Origin: Pipra filicauda
Taxonomy: Eukaryota > Chordata > Aves > Passeriformes > Pipridae
Direction: 5' to 3'
Assembly: GCF_003945595.2 (NCBI RefSeq)
Contig: NW_024104318.1
Location: 558,001-622,000, forward strand
DNA: 64,000 nt
The translations under genes and the position numbers were made by a program. Below, piece by piece: positions 52,601 to 64,000 of this stretch. The stretch's first letter is position 1. Each line of letters begins with the position of its first letter. A model generated the notes under the pieces. That model made no database searches, was not told the DNA's origin, and saw only the letters and a program-made list of their open reading frames with translations.

Positions 52601-53921
52601 TTCTGATCTTAGTAGAATAATTCCAGTTATATCCCTTGCCAGAGACAAATTACTCTAATCTGAGATGAGTTATTGTGCTTGACAGCAGCTCACTTCCACC
52701 CCATACCTAAAGACATAATTTGAGACTTCTGATCTAAATTGAATCCTTAATAGCTTGTCACACTTGCTATAAATAAATCTCCTTAAAGGCCAGCTAATAT
52801 AATTATTTTAATTAGGAAATAGTTTTAGGATGATTGCACTCCCTTGTTCTATTAATTGCTCATCACTGGCAGAACTGACTCCATTTTTCCATAGTCCTTA
52901 ATACTGTCACTTTTCCACTTTTCTCACTCTATCTACATCAGCTGTCTTCTCAAACTTACAGGCAAGTAGAAGTGATGAACCTGTAGCTGTCTTGGCTTTT
53001 TTTTTTTTTCAGATTTCAACTCTTAGTGGATTTTCAGCTGCTGGTTTCTTTCTTAGCAGCTTTTTACTCCTTTATCATTCTCTCCTGTGGTCACAATTTT
53101 GATAACAAAAGGGCCAGGCAGAAATTAGACTTTCTCCTCTTGCCTCAAATTTCTGTGATACTGCTCTTCAGGTGGACCTGCCTCATGTGCCTTCCTTTTG
53201 TAATTGTTGGTCATCTCAAGAGAGGCCATAGAATAAGCTACTATTTACCCTCTGCTTCAAGAACTATGCCTAAACTCCAGTGGATTGTTTTTACAGTATC
53301 TTTTGTTCATGGTGCACTATTGCCTTGTGGACTGTCAAACTATGTCCAACCAAAATGGATCAACTAAATGGGTGACCTGGCATGTCTGTCGGTGCTTTAG
53401 ATGTGGCAGCAGGGTAGTTGTTACAGTCTGAGGTAGCAATATTAGTTGTCAGCTGTGTCTTTCTGAGCCTGACAGCTACACTGCTGGTGTTCACCCCTGT
53501 TAGAATATATGTACTTCAGGACAAAGGGTTCTATCAAAATCTGCATCTGCACAGGTATCGTATCCTGACTGCGTGCATGAAGTGTCACATATCTGATGTG
53601 AGATTGGGGTGCAGAATGGACCAAAAGGAAATTCCCTCCCATGCAAGTTCATGACAGTTGATATTGTAGATTATTTTTATGCAAGTTTAATAGTATGGCA
53701 GTCAGTGAGAAAGTAGCGAGCACTGTAGTTTCTGTCCTGAAAGTCTGTATGGGTTTCTGTTTGATATTTATGAGGAAAGGATCTAGTTTGTCTCTTACTT
53801 GATTCTGATCCCCTTGATGTTTCCAGAGGCAGTCCTTGTATTGTTGGAATACTTTTCCTGAAGCTCTGCTTATTTGAATTTATTTTAAATTAAGATAATT
53901 AATGCTAGTAAATTATATATT

Positions 53922-53946
53922 GGGGGGGAAGGAATGGGGGGCAGGG
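53922..53946 (+). repeat. G-quadruplex-type motif
   Basis: G7, aaggaat, G6, ca, G3. The G7 can split into two triplets, giving four G runs with loops of 1, 7 and about 2 to 5 bases. It stands out in an otherwise AT-rich setting. Confidence 0.6.
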
Positions 53947-55596
53947 CACGAAGGTGACCCAATTCTGGGAAGAGAGAATCTGAAAATAACCTTAAGGCTT
54001 TAAGAAGGAAAAGTTTAATCAGTTTTTATAATTAATGAATGTTCATGCTCCAGCAACATTTCCCACAGGGTACTTACAGTTCAGATTATGGAGGTCTGTT
54101 TGCATCTTGTATAAGAGCGATATGCTTACTGTGGTTTTTGTTTAATGCCTATGAAAAAGAAATTTCAGCTCATGAAAAGATGTAGAAATTTTTGGGATGT
54201 GTATATAAAAGTATGAGCATGCACAGAAGGATGAAGGATAGCAAGCAGTTGGGTTCTGGTGTGTATTTTGGAAAGGTAATTGTCATCAACCCCCTTGTGG
54301 TGTGTAGCCTCTACAGAGAAGCACTGAAAGAACTCACTGCCTGACCTCTGTGCTCCAGAGCTTTTCCCTCTAAGTGGAACATTGAGCGAAATTGGTACAG
54401 AGGGATGAAAGCTTATTTTCTTGTTCTTTTATTAGGAAAAACCAAACTGCTAAAGGTGTGTGCATAGGGATCTTAAAAGATGAAGATGGGAGGTTTGCTT
54501 GTTTTACTTGAAGAAAGCTGAATTTTCAGAACAGCTCATTGTTGGTTTAACTCGAAGTGGTGTCAGTAATAAAGCAGACATTAAAGTCTGTATTTCTTGA
54601 GTTAAGCTAATTTTTAGTAGTTCTACAGGACTCATCTTGAGCTACTTAAAAATCTATGAGGCTATGGACCAAAGAGGAAAAAATGAATGGAACTCTAGAA
54701 TGAGCAAGTTGGGTCATACTGAGCAGCATTTACTCATTGTGTCATACTCACCAGCACTTTTCCCATGAATTTCCATGTCCAAATTTTCTTACAGTATGCA
54801 ACCTGAATATTATTTGACTGAAACTTGATTACAGTATTTCCAGCTTGTTTGATTTTTTTTTTCCCTCTTGCTGGAGTTTGAGAGAGAATTATGTTTGAAA
54901 TAGTCCCTGTTGCTTAATGTCTCTGGAGCAAGAAAGTATTCATTTTCCCTGAACACAATTTAAGTGGTTTTTTAGCTTTTAGTATTATTTAATTTTGTTC
55001 TTGTAGGAAGCAAAACATGAGAGATGAGAGAGTCTACTAGTTACAGTACAGTATTGGACATGAGAGCCCTCAGTTAAAACTTCTGTGATGTCACAGGCTT
55101 TTTGGTTGACACTGGGGAAATCTTGATGGGTTGATGGCTCCTTTGCAATTGAGTGATAGGATGGTCTTTTAGCAGTTCTGTAAAAAAGAAGTTGTGAAGA
55201 ACCTTAGAGTCTCACTGTAACAGAGGCCTTCCTAATGGCCCCCAGAAATAGGATTTATCTGATATTTGGGCAAGTAATTGATAGCGGAAACACTGCTTCC
55301 AATTTGTTCCTGCAAAAAGTTATCTGATAACGACTCCTTAGAACAAGTTAATTTGCATCTGCAGTAGACTGGATGGATGGCATTTGTGCAGGAGAATTTT
55401 TGTATCCCTGATGTGAAATGTACACTTGAATAAAGCTCTTCATCTGCTTGTAACAGTAGACTGTCCGTTGGACATCTTTATAGAATGCTTTTGCTAAGTT
55501 TGAAAGATATTAATTGCTACCAATAGGCCTTTTGAGGTGGTTTTATCTCTCTGGGTGGTTTTTTTTCCCCCCCTTTTTGGTGTTATTTAAAGCACT

Positions 55597-55671
55597 GATA
55601 AGCTTTATCTGAATTTCTACATCTGATGCTTTATGTTCCCATTCTCTCCTTGACTGACAGCTAAAGATAAG
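55597..55671. promoter_or_regulatory. Cluster of GATA-type motifs
   Basis: An inverted pair, gataa and ttatc separated by three bases, lies at 55597-55609. AGATAAG, the preferred GATA-factor site, follows at 55665-55671, and an inverted CCAAT (ATTGG) lies about 20 bases beyond. Such clustering is typical of enhancers, but activity cannot be read from sequence. Confidence 0.25.
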
Positions 55672-56815
55672 ATTGATGACAAAGATACTGATTGGCTGGC
55701 AGTAAGGATGTTATGATTACTGTGTTGTCAGAAGCCAGAACTGAGGAAGCAACCCAGTTCACTCACTGATTCACTGTGGTCAAATCTGGATAGAGCTAAA
55801 TTCACTTAAAATAAAAATAAAGGGAGGAAGAGGGAGTGAATTTTCATTCTAATGAGCCTGAAAATAATTAAAACATGGTAAATAATGTATGGATTATGGT
55901 TTGGTTTTTTCCTTGACTTTTTTTAAATTAATTTGCCATAATCAAGAAATAGTATGATGAGTGTTTCTGAAATCCCTAAATGTGGGGAAGTTTCTGAAAG
56001 CTAGAAGGAGACAAATATTAACCAGACAATATATGTTATTTTGTGGTTACTTTAATTTCATATACTACCAGAAGGAAAAAAAAAAACCTTAGGCTTGGCC
56101 TAATTCTCCAGTAACCAGTAACCATGTCTTGTCTTTACTAAAATATATAGGCTATGCTAGTAGTTTTTGATATTTCATAATCTGACTTTTTTTTTTTCTG
56201 TTAGCGAATGGTTTTAATTAAGTGCTGCGCAAGAGTACAAGTCCTATTTTAAAAGTGACCCAATACCTGAATAGTTTCATAACAAACCATTTTCTGCTTC
56301 TCCACTGTGTGGTTTCAGAAAACATTGCATCACTTTCTGTGATGTTGCTGTAGGAAGGAGCTGCATTTCTGCCAGCCCCGGTGATCGCTGTCAGAGCTGG
56401 GCAGTCTGCCAGTGCCCCTTCCTGCTCAGGTACTCCCAGGTGTTAGCAACATGCACCCGCTCTCCACCAGTCCTTCTGGGGACACTGCCAATGTAATTTG
56501 ATTGCTCTACTCTTTTTTCCTTATTTCATTTCCTTTTTCTAATGCTGCCTTTTTAAAATCTGCCTCTCTATTGTAGTGATGACAGCGTGATAACTTTTGT
56601 GAAGGATAATTTTAGGAAGGTTGGTGCAGGAGCAAGTCAGTGGCCGCTCATGCTGGGCCAGATCTCTGAAATAAAATGTGGACAAAGAAACAGAGTATTT
56701 TCTTGTTCAGCAAGTGTGTGATTTACCACCTAGTCAATAGTAAAGCAATTGCTTTCCTTTGCTATTGCTAATATTTTAAAGTATTTAGTAAACTCCCCTT
56801 TTGCTTAAGAGAATG

Positions 56816-57015
56816 TGAAACCTCACGTATGAAAAATAAGGTATTTTATAACTTCCAAATCATTATTTGATCCCCTTTTTGGCTCACGATGCTCAGAGCG
56901 TACAATGCTAATTACACATTTTCGGGATATATCCTGATTTTCACGACTTTTTTCTCCTGAAATAACGTGTTAAATAAAAAGAGTAGCATTTCTTTTTTTT
57001 TCAACAAGGGAGTAG
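56816..57015. other. AT-rich block that keeps several CpGs
   Basis: About seven CpGs remain in roughly 200 AT-rich bases (cacgta, cacgat, agcgta, ttcggg, cacgac, aacgtg, agcgat). In methylated vertebrate DNA, isolated CpGs in AT-rich sequence decay quickly unless constrained or unmethylated. The core includes tgctaattacacattttcgg, a homeodomain-type TAATTA site. Candidate conserved noncoding element; this needs a cross-species alignment. Confidence 0.3.
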
Positions 57016-57080
57016 CGATGGCTGAGTTGAGTCTATGTTTTTAAATTCTCCCTGTGAAGTGAAATAAAACCATGATGAAA

Positions 57081-57099
57081 TTTTTTTTTTTTTTTTTTT
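57081..57099 (+). repeat. T19 homopolymer
   Basis: Nineteen consecutive T, the longest homopolymer I found in the window. A likely site of length variation. Confidence 0.9.
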
Positions 57100-58068
57100 C
57101 CTAAAGGAAAATTAAAGAAGCTTTAGGAAAAGGAGTCTAGAACAGTTTCACTAAAAAACTACTTGTAACTGGAAAGAATTGTTATGATCCTCAAAGAGCT
57201 GATGTACTAAACTGAAGAAACTGAGATTTTTAATGATATTAAGAGAACAGAAATAGTAATAAGACAGGAAGGCTGGGAAAATAAAGCTGATTTTTAGGGA
57301 GGGAACTATCTCATTTTTATCATTAGCCAAATTAAACTTAATAATAGCATCATTATTTAGTAGTATTTTTAGCATAAACATGGTTCATGTGTTCTATCCC
57401 TTAGAACTTGGTTTCTAATCCAGTCACTTCATGGACAGTATGAGAAGAAAGTAAGGGACACAAATTCTCTGGACATCTTACTTTCATTTACTTACCCTAT
57501 AATTCCTTTTGTGAGAGGCAACATTTGTTCCATTCCAGGCTGGTTAGAAGCTTTCCTGCCAGCTAGAATTTCTGCTCACAGCTTTCTTCACTACAGCAGT
57601 AGTTGGGCACTTGAGCAAAAATAATAATTATGTTGCCTTTTCTTAAGCTCAGTCACAAAACTCCAAGTCAGTTTTGTCTTTGAACTCAGTCTCCAAATAT
57701 CTTTTTACATAAAACTGGTGTCTAATGGGACATGGGCTAGTAAATAAGGTAAATTGAAGTTGGCGGTTTAAGGTTGCCAGTGTAAGGGATTGTCCATACT
57801 TATCCTTCATCATCTTGACATCTTTGATATACTAAACTTTTGGAACAAAATTATTTTCATAGGTTTTCAGTTGGGTGTAAAGAAGGTTTTTTCTGAACGC
57901 CAAGGGTAGCTTTGGTTCCATTACTTTGTATAATTGACCTCCTGCAAGTCAAAATTGCTATTTGAGTTTATTTGGAGATATTAAGTATCAGCAGTCTTTA
58001 AGTGCTATTGCCTGAAAATGTTGGCTGTTGCTGGAGAATATCTTAACCTTCTGCTGGCTATAAATGGC

Positions 58069-58091
58069 TCAGATCTTAAGAAAAGATCTGA
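58069..58091. repeat. Perfect hairpin, 9-bp arms
   Basis: Arms tcagatctt and aagatctga pair perfectly with a 5-base loop; the arms each contain AGATCT. Confidence 0.65.
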
Positions 58092-60036
58092 ACATATACA
58101 TAACAGAGGGATTTGGCCATTATGAAGTTACATAGCATTTCAGTTCCTGCATGGAGATGTCATAAAATAAATCTGGTTTTATATGCAAAGTGACAGTGCT
58201 ATAGCAATGTAAATGACAATTATGAGTGTAACAGTACTTATTTACAGCAGAACTGATTTCAAATATTGTTTCATTTAGACAGACTCTGCAGGGAGCTCAT
58301 GCTGTTTCTCTAGATAGTTTTTTTTTTTGTCATTCTAGTTTATAATTTTCATTGCTTCCTTTAACCCTCATAAAGTCTGTATTGTTGTATGCTTCCTCTG
58401 TGCTCACTGACTTGAAAAATAATTTTCAAAATCAATGTCTAATTATTATTTTTAAAATTAGATACAGCTAATCTGTGTAAGTAAATGATGCATATCATGC
58501 TAACACTCATAAGACATGACATGAAAACCTACCAGTACTAAGAATTTAATGCCTGCATTTCCCCTTTCTGCAGTAATAAATTGTCTCTACTGTTAATTGA
58601 CCTTGGATTTAGTGAATTGTTTTCAGTTCCATGTGAATTTTAATTTGGGTCGAAGAAATCAAAATACTTGTTTCTTTTTAGAATGCAATTATTCCAATGT
58701 AAAAAACTCTACAAATATAATAGAAGATAAGGCTTTTGTGATTGCACAGGCAGCCATGGCATAGAAAAGTATCATATCCATAGAGTTATTCCACTCATCA
58801 CAAAGTGAGGAGTGCTTCTCAGCATTCTGTATTGATCCACATGTGCTGGCAACACACACAAAAAAAATCAAAACCAACATGGAAAAGCTGTGATCCGGAC
58901 CACTCTTCTAAGGCACAGAAAGTGCTTATCCTCATAACCAGCTTGACTATCTATTTTTCTGTGGCTGAAGGCAAATTCTTTTTCCTTTTTTTTTTCTCCT
59001 TGAAAAATATATTGCTTATAATCTGATAATTTTTTATTATGTTTGTCCAAAAAACCTCGACTTGTTCTAACACTTCTGAAGGGAGCTTACTGTTTGAACT
59101 GAAGTTGAATGAATAAAATGCATGCACATTAAATCAGAAAGTCTGTGTATTCATCCAGTTGTATTATTGATTCTTAACTTGCTGAAAAAGATCTTGTACT
59201 AGAACTCTGATTAATGAGTGAAGCTACTGCTGGATATAGTCATGGATATGTCTGTATGGTGTGCTCAGTGGAAAGGCAATATTCCACATCCTTTCTTGTT
59301 CCTGTGCAAGGACAGGAGTTTTTCAAGAACCTGTTTTCAGGAAATTCCTGGATGAGTTTAGGCTGAGGGGGGCAGGGAGGGAGAGAGCACTGAGATGTTG
59401 ATTACTCGCCATTTGAAGTCTTACATCAACATCGGAGTCTCTAAAAATTCACATTTGTCTGTTTTGAATCCTAATTTGTCTCTGCTGGATGTTTGCTGCT
59501 TTGGAAGATGCTCTGGAGTGTGCCAGTCATATCACCAGGTGCCTCTAATTGAATTAGATGGTTCCAGTCCTAGCCCTCTTCTAAGGAACAGGTATTCTGG
59601 CTGCCATTTTGGAATATAATTTCTATCTATTTTTATGCTTAGTTTAAATGAAAGCTATGAGATACCTGCAAAATGGAAGGGGCTTTGATCCTGTCTCCCT
59701 TGAAATATTTATATGGAGGAGAAAATGTTTTTTAGAGCTTCTGAATCACAGAAGCCAAGATCTCAGTGGGATGCCAATTAAATCTCTCCTGACTTGCTTT
59801 CCTGTTTGCCATTTGCCCTTGTTTATGTGGACAATACAGATACACATGCTGCTTGGTGAATAAGCACTGTTATTTTATTTATTGTGGAACATACATAAAT
59901 TATTCTGTAGTTAGAAGTATCAGAGTAAGGTGACCAAAAATTAACTCCCATAAAATTTGTGTTTGCATTTTTCAACCTGAATACATTCTTCTCACTGCTG
60001 CTAATAACAATTTCTTCTGTGACTTTTAATAAGTGA

Positions 60037-60062
60037 CATTAACCTATAATTTTAGGTTAATG
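60037..60062. repeat. Perfect hairpin, 10-bp arms
   Basis: Arms cattaaccta and taggttaatg pair perfectly over 10 bases around a 6-base AT loop. TTAACC/GGTTAA resembles half of an HNF1-type site. Confidence 0.65.
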
Positions 60063-60584
60063 CCCACGCTTAGAAATTAGGCAGTGTGTTTCATTTATCA
60101 ATTTATAAACTTGCATACTACTTCAAGATTTTAGAAAGCTCAGTTACATTTTTAGCTATTTAACTGCTGTGGTGCACATTGATTCTGCATAAGTGTTGTA
60201 GAATTTTTGCTTTAGGCATAGCCTAGATCAAACTTTTCCATCTCTAGCATCCTGAAAAATTGTTTTCTGGGTTTTTTATCATTCTGTTGGGCTAGTTCTA
60301 AAAGATTAATATCCACTCAATCACTAAGACAACTGTTTCATCTCAGGCCCTGTATCACACTGTCACAAAGTCTGCCATGATAGCTAGATGATTACTCTGT
60401 TTTACTTTTGCCGTATTAATTCTCCATATGAAGTCTTTAGGTACTTCAGATAAATCAACTGCAAACACAAATCTTTTTATCTTAGTTCTTAAGTAATTCT
60501 TTCAACCAGTTGATGGTTTTGAACATTTTTCTCTGAAGGTCCTTTCTCTTTTGCCCAAGAGAGGTGAAATATTTGCAGCTTGAA

Positions 60585-60638
60585 AAACCAACACCAAAAC
60601 AAACCAACACCTCCCAACAACCACTACCACCAAACAAG
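60585..60638 (-). repeat. A/C-rich low-complexity tract
   Basis: Runs of caaac, ccaac and accacc units; on the minus strand it is a G/T-rich tract like the one at 33102-33152. Confidence 0.8.
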
Positions 60639-63600
60639 GCTCATAAATGATTAGCCATTTTCTAAGGTTCTTGAACTTATTTTTTTTACCAGGATCCATG
60701 TGCTTAGTTATTTCCATTTCTGGAAAAAATCTTAGCCATTTAAGGCATTACAGATTAAAACCTCTAAACTTTAACATACCCCCAGTGGTAATTGTTTAAA
60801 AAATCTTAGCTAGTGTTGCTTTTGTGGCATTAAAATAGTAGAACTCTGTAACTGATGAAGTCTATAATCTTCGAAATTTTCTGAATTTTAGTTCTGTAAT
60901 CTTCAAGTTTTATCTGATAACAGGGTGATCTTAGCCAAAGAAAATCAAGTTCTTCATTCCTTTGAAAGTGCCAGAGCACTACTGGTGCTGCCAAATGTTT
61001 GAGTGTGCTTCATCCAGCATTAGTTCAGAGCTTGTGAGTTAGATTCGTGCTCTGTGCAGTGTCACTTTTACTTGCTAATAAAATAACTATACCTTTGAAG
61101 ACGTGTCTTCAGGCAGTTCCACCAGAAACGGCTGGGAAATGCCCTACAGCTTGGAAACCAGGTCCTTTTGGTACAGCAATAAATGGTGACAGTTTTGAAA
61201 CTGGAAAACTCCTTAAACATAATTCTGTTGTGAAAAAGATGTAGTTTTGACTTGTTTAGCTGACATGTTAACACAGATGGAGTAAAATTCTAATGAAGGT
61301 AGTGCAGTTGATAGGATTTAAATGTGTTAACAGTTGAAGACAAAGATGATGTTGCATCTTTTCCTAGTCATTATTTTTAAAATTAAAAAAGGCTTTGTTT
61401 GAGGATGTTCTATTGATTACTAGAAATCCTGAAATATAAATTTATTTTTTTTTCCAGTGGAGAGCAAGCTTTTGTTAGAAAATTATGTAGGGGATAAAAA
61501 GCCACCAACCCCATAAGGCTGATAAACAACAATCTAATGAAAGAATTTTTATCACATTACGCTTCTATAATATTCTGCACTTTTCTCAAGACTTCTGATC
61601 CAAAATATAAAGCTTTTTGTAATTTGTTTGTGAAGTATTAAGAAAAATGCATGCCATGTTGATCCTTTAGTGGAGGACAGTTGCCAGAATCAAATTGTGT
61701 TCTAAATAAAATATTAGTCTGTGAGAACGCATGATGGAAGCTGGGTGTGTGAAGTTGGGTGTGAGTGGGTTTTTTGGTAGGTTTTTATTTTTGGCCTGTC
61801 TGGCAGCAACACTTAACCACCTCTCAGAGAACTTAGTTTAGAAGTAATTGCGTTTCATAAGCTACCAAATTTGAAAAACCAGAAATGTTAAATGAAGTTT
61901 TTATTTTGTGATGGATGACCTGTGTAACATAGAGTGGGTTTTCTTTAGTTGTGTCATTTATTTAAATATGCAATAAATGTTCGTTAATGAAGCCTCATCA
62001 AATAAGAGTTTTAGTTGCATTTCTGAATCGAGTGGTAATTTACATCTGTCTGAACTATGAAAAGCAATAATGAACACTTTAATTTCTGCTGTGCCCTGTA
62101 AATTAAATTGCATTTACAGTGAAAGGTACGTAATAGTTTACGTTTATTTCATATCCAGGAATCTTTTTTTGGCCACTAGACATAAATCAAGATAATAGCA
62201 AGAATATGGGCAAAGTTGACTGTAAAAGATGATGCCATTCTCTAACTCTCCATCATAGGAAACTGGTTTTGAAATTATTTTTTTTTATTTCCTTCAAACA
62301 CTTAGAGAGCAAATCTTGAGACACCAATCTACAGATATTATTCATTACAAGTCCTCCTGATGGAAAGCTCTGACTTGTGAAGATACTGCTAGCAAGTAGA
62401 ACCTTATATTTTTATTGTTATTCAGAAACCTGTATATACTATGAACCTTATCTCACATCTCTTGGGCTTAAGCTAATCATTCAGAGTTTTAAAAAAAAAA
62501 TCAAACTGCTGTTTAGATTTATTCACTGAAGTTATGTTTCCTTGGGTTGAAGCCACAAAAGAATGAAAACTGAATGGATAGACAAAAACAGAATTACATG
62601 AATGAGATTACATGCCTGACCTAGTTTTCATAGGCTGCACAGGCTTGAATGACTGAGGTAACAGCATTTAAAAACTATGTTAAAATGTATAGATATTTTT
62701 TATTTTTAATTTATTGGATTTTTTTAAAGATTTTAAATGCAATAACCACATAGTGTTGTTTGGTTTATTTATTATATGTTGAAGCTACTAATTTTTAGTA
62801 TCCTATTTATCAAATATTCCTCTTGCTTCATTGAAGAGCATCTCTGTATTCTTTTAATAGCCAGATTTAAGAATGATATATGAGTAAATGCACTGGTCAA
62901 TACTGTAGCCGAGGAATTTGCACTCCTTGATATTACCAGTGAAGAATGAAATTATCATTTCATTGCCTAGCCAGACTGGAATGGACATTACTACAAAGAT
63001 TAACATAGGAGTACCAGAAAAAAAATTACCCAAACCCCAAACAAAAAATGCAGTTCTTCCTTGTTACTGTTGTTACGATGGCATTTTTTTAAAAGTTAAG
63101 ATTATTGAGACCATAAGATTTATAGACGTGTTGGAACTTATTTTATCCACTGGACTTATGAGGACTGCTTTATATGCAAAGCCAGGGCTACTGCTGTATG
63201 TGCTTACTCTTTGTTTCTTAAAAAATTTTATTGGTATTGCTCCTCACTTATACTGCTATTACTACACACAAAAATGTTCTAGAAAATATATGTAATGCCA
63301 GAAATCTAAACTTGAATAAACTGAAAACTGGGGCATATCTTTGGCAAATAATGATGTGGTTTGAGGACATTTTATATTTTTTTGATGACTATTGGAGGAA
63401 TGAAGCTAATATAAGAGATAATAATTTGCATCTATAATAATACCCAGAGCTGCTAAAGCGAACTTTTATGTTGGGAGGTATTCTGTAACCACTGAGCATC
63501 TGAGCCAGGAAAAAACTTTGCTGTATCATTAGATCTCTATGCTTTTGTTTGTGTGGGACATAAAATTTCAAATGTTTCCAATATACGTATATATGTGCCT

Positions 63601-64000
63601 ACATGAATGGCATCTTTTTAAGATCCAAACCTTTTGACATGGAAAAAAAAAAGAGAAGTAAGTGGTGTAATGGTAGACTAATTAATAAAACATTTCAGCT
63701 TTCCATGACAGTTTTGCTTATAAGCAGCATAGAAGAGCAAAAGCTGGAGGAAATAACACAGGCTAGTGAATGGAGAATGTTTGGATGTGAATCACTTGCT
63801 AGTTGTGATAGTTTCTTTCCTGAAGGGGTTTACACTTCCTGAGTCTCTCACTTCTTTGTGTGTTTGGTGTTTTTAAAACCCCTAAGTTCTTAAGGGACAG
63901 GTATTATCTGTTATAATATACTTTTAAATTGCCTCAGTTTTCAAAAGCTCTGATAGTGCTTGGAGATCCTAGACACAGTTAGCACCCATTATGTTAGATA

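Larger units (their letters stand above)
48786..56815. other. Noncoding stretch with candidate conserved blocks, no gene seen
   Basis: No supportable gene. Landmarks are a 15-base exact repeat (gctttgtgaatattc) at 49608-49622 and 49637-49651, TAAT-rich blocks at 50160-50420 and 52740-52870, a T13 tract before an acceptor-like site at 52997-53012, a G-quadruplex motif at 53922-53946, a GATA-motif cluster at 55597-55671, A11 and T11 tracts at 56076-56086 and 56187-56197, and a GC-richer patch at about 56340-56480. The 113-residue plus frame at 53026-53367 is hydrophobic and unrecognised. Confidence 0.65.
57016..64000. other. Noncoding stretch to the window end, no gene seen
   Basis: No coding feature that I can support. 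Landmarks are a T19 tract at 57081-57099, a hairpin at 58069-58091, T11 at 58318-58328, a hairpin at 60037-60062, an A/C-rich tract at 60585-60638, a T/G-rich patch near 61766-61795 and A10 tracts at 62491-62500 and 63643-63652. The 125-residue plus frame at 62918-63295 has no recognisable domain. Confidence 0.7.

Noticed and set aside
52997..53367. Acceptor-like T13-cag followed by a 113-residue frame
   Set aside because: The protein is hydrophobic and low in complexity, with no recognisable family; T-rich tracts often mimic acceptors.
62918..63295. 125-residue plus-strand frame
   Set aside because: No family resemblance, AT-driven residues (Ile, Lys, Tyr) and no splice sites in register.
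1..64000. tRNA, rRNA, CRISPR array, mitochondrial insert, bacterial operon
   Set aside because: No tRNA A/B boxes in cloverleaf context, no regularly spaced repeats, no mitochondrial gene sequence and no dense long frames were seen.

Overview
The window looks like ordinary nuclear DNA of a bird. Two repeats support this. A 556-bp solo long terminal repeat of the avian ERVL (class III) type lies at 19070-19625. A decayed 3' end of a CR1 LINE lies at about 48610-48785. The LTR type is one I know as widespread in neoavian birds, but this is from memory and the species cannot be told. The DNA is AT-rich, CpG-poor and low in repeats, with many T or A homopolymers. I see no mammalian SINE or L1, no bacterial or organellar genes, no CRISPR array, no tRNA or rRNA and no recognisable complete gene.

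Layout. 1-6780: featureless AT-rich DNA with an (AT)9 microsatellite and an AP-1 palindrome. 6905-7165: a short CpG-dense patch. 7291-19069: unique DNA with a few palindromes and small tandem repeats. 19070-19625: the solo LTR with an imperfect 5-bp target-site duplication. 19631-26937: unique DNA. 26938-27065: a polypyrimidine tract and an exon-like stretch, followed by two perfect small hairpins. 27363-46441: a long stretch with nothing coding that I can support.

The busiest part is 46.4-48.8 kb. It holds the best candidate coding exon (46472 to 46637 or 46675), a promoter-like CCAAT/TATA cluster, a strong G-quadruplex motif, a second exon-like frame (47702-47901), a 27-bp exact direct repeat 730 bp apart, and the CR1 remnant. 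From 48786 to the end there are candidate conserved noncoding blocks (50160-50420, 52740-52870, 55590-55700, 56820-57015), a second G-quadruplex motif and two perfect hairpins.

Interpretation. The whole window is most simply a large intron or a gene desert. If the 46.47 kb exon is real, it belongs to a plus-strand gene with very long introns, and I do not recognise its product. The short open reading frames elsewhere are what random AT-rich vertebrate DNA gives: none shows a domain, a codon signal or a partner exon. I found no evidence for a novel multi-gene system; the findings are individual signals to be tested.
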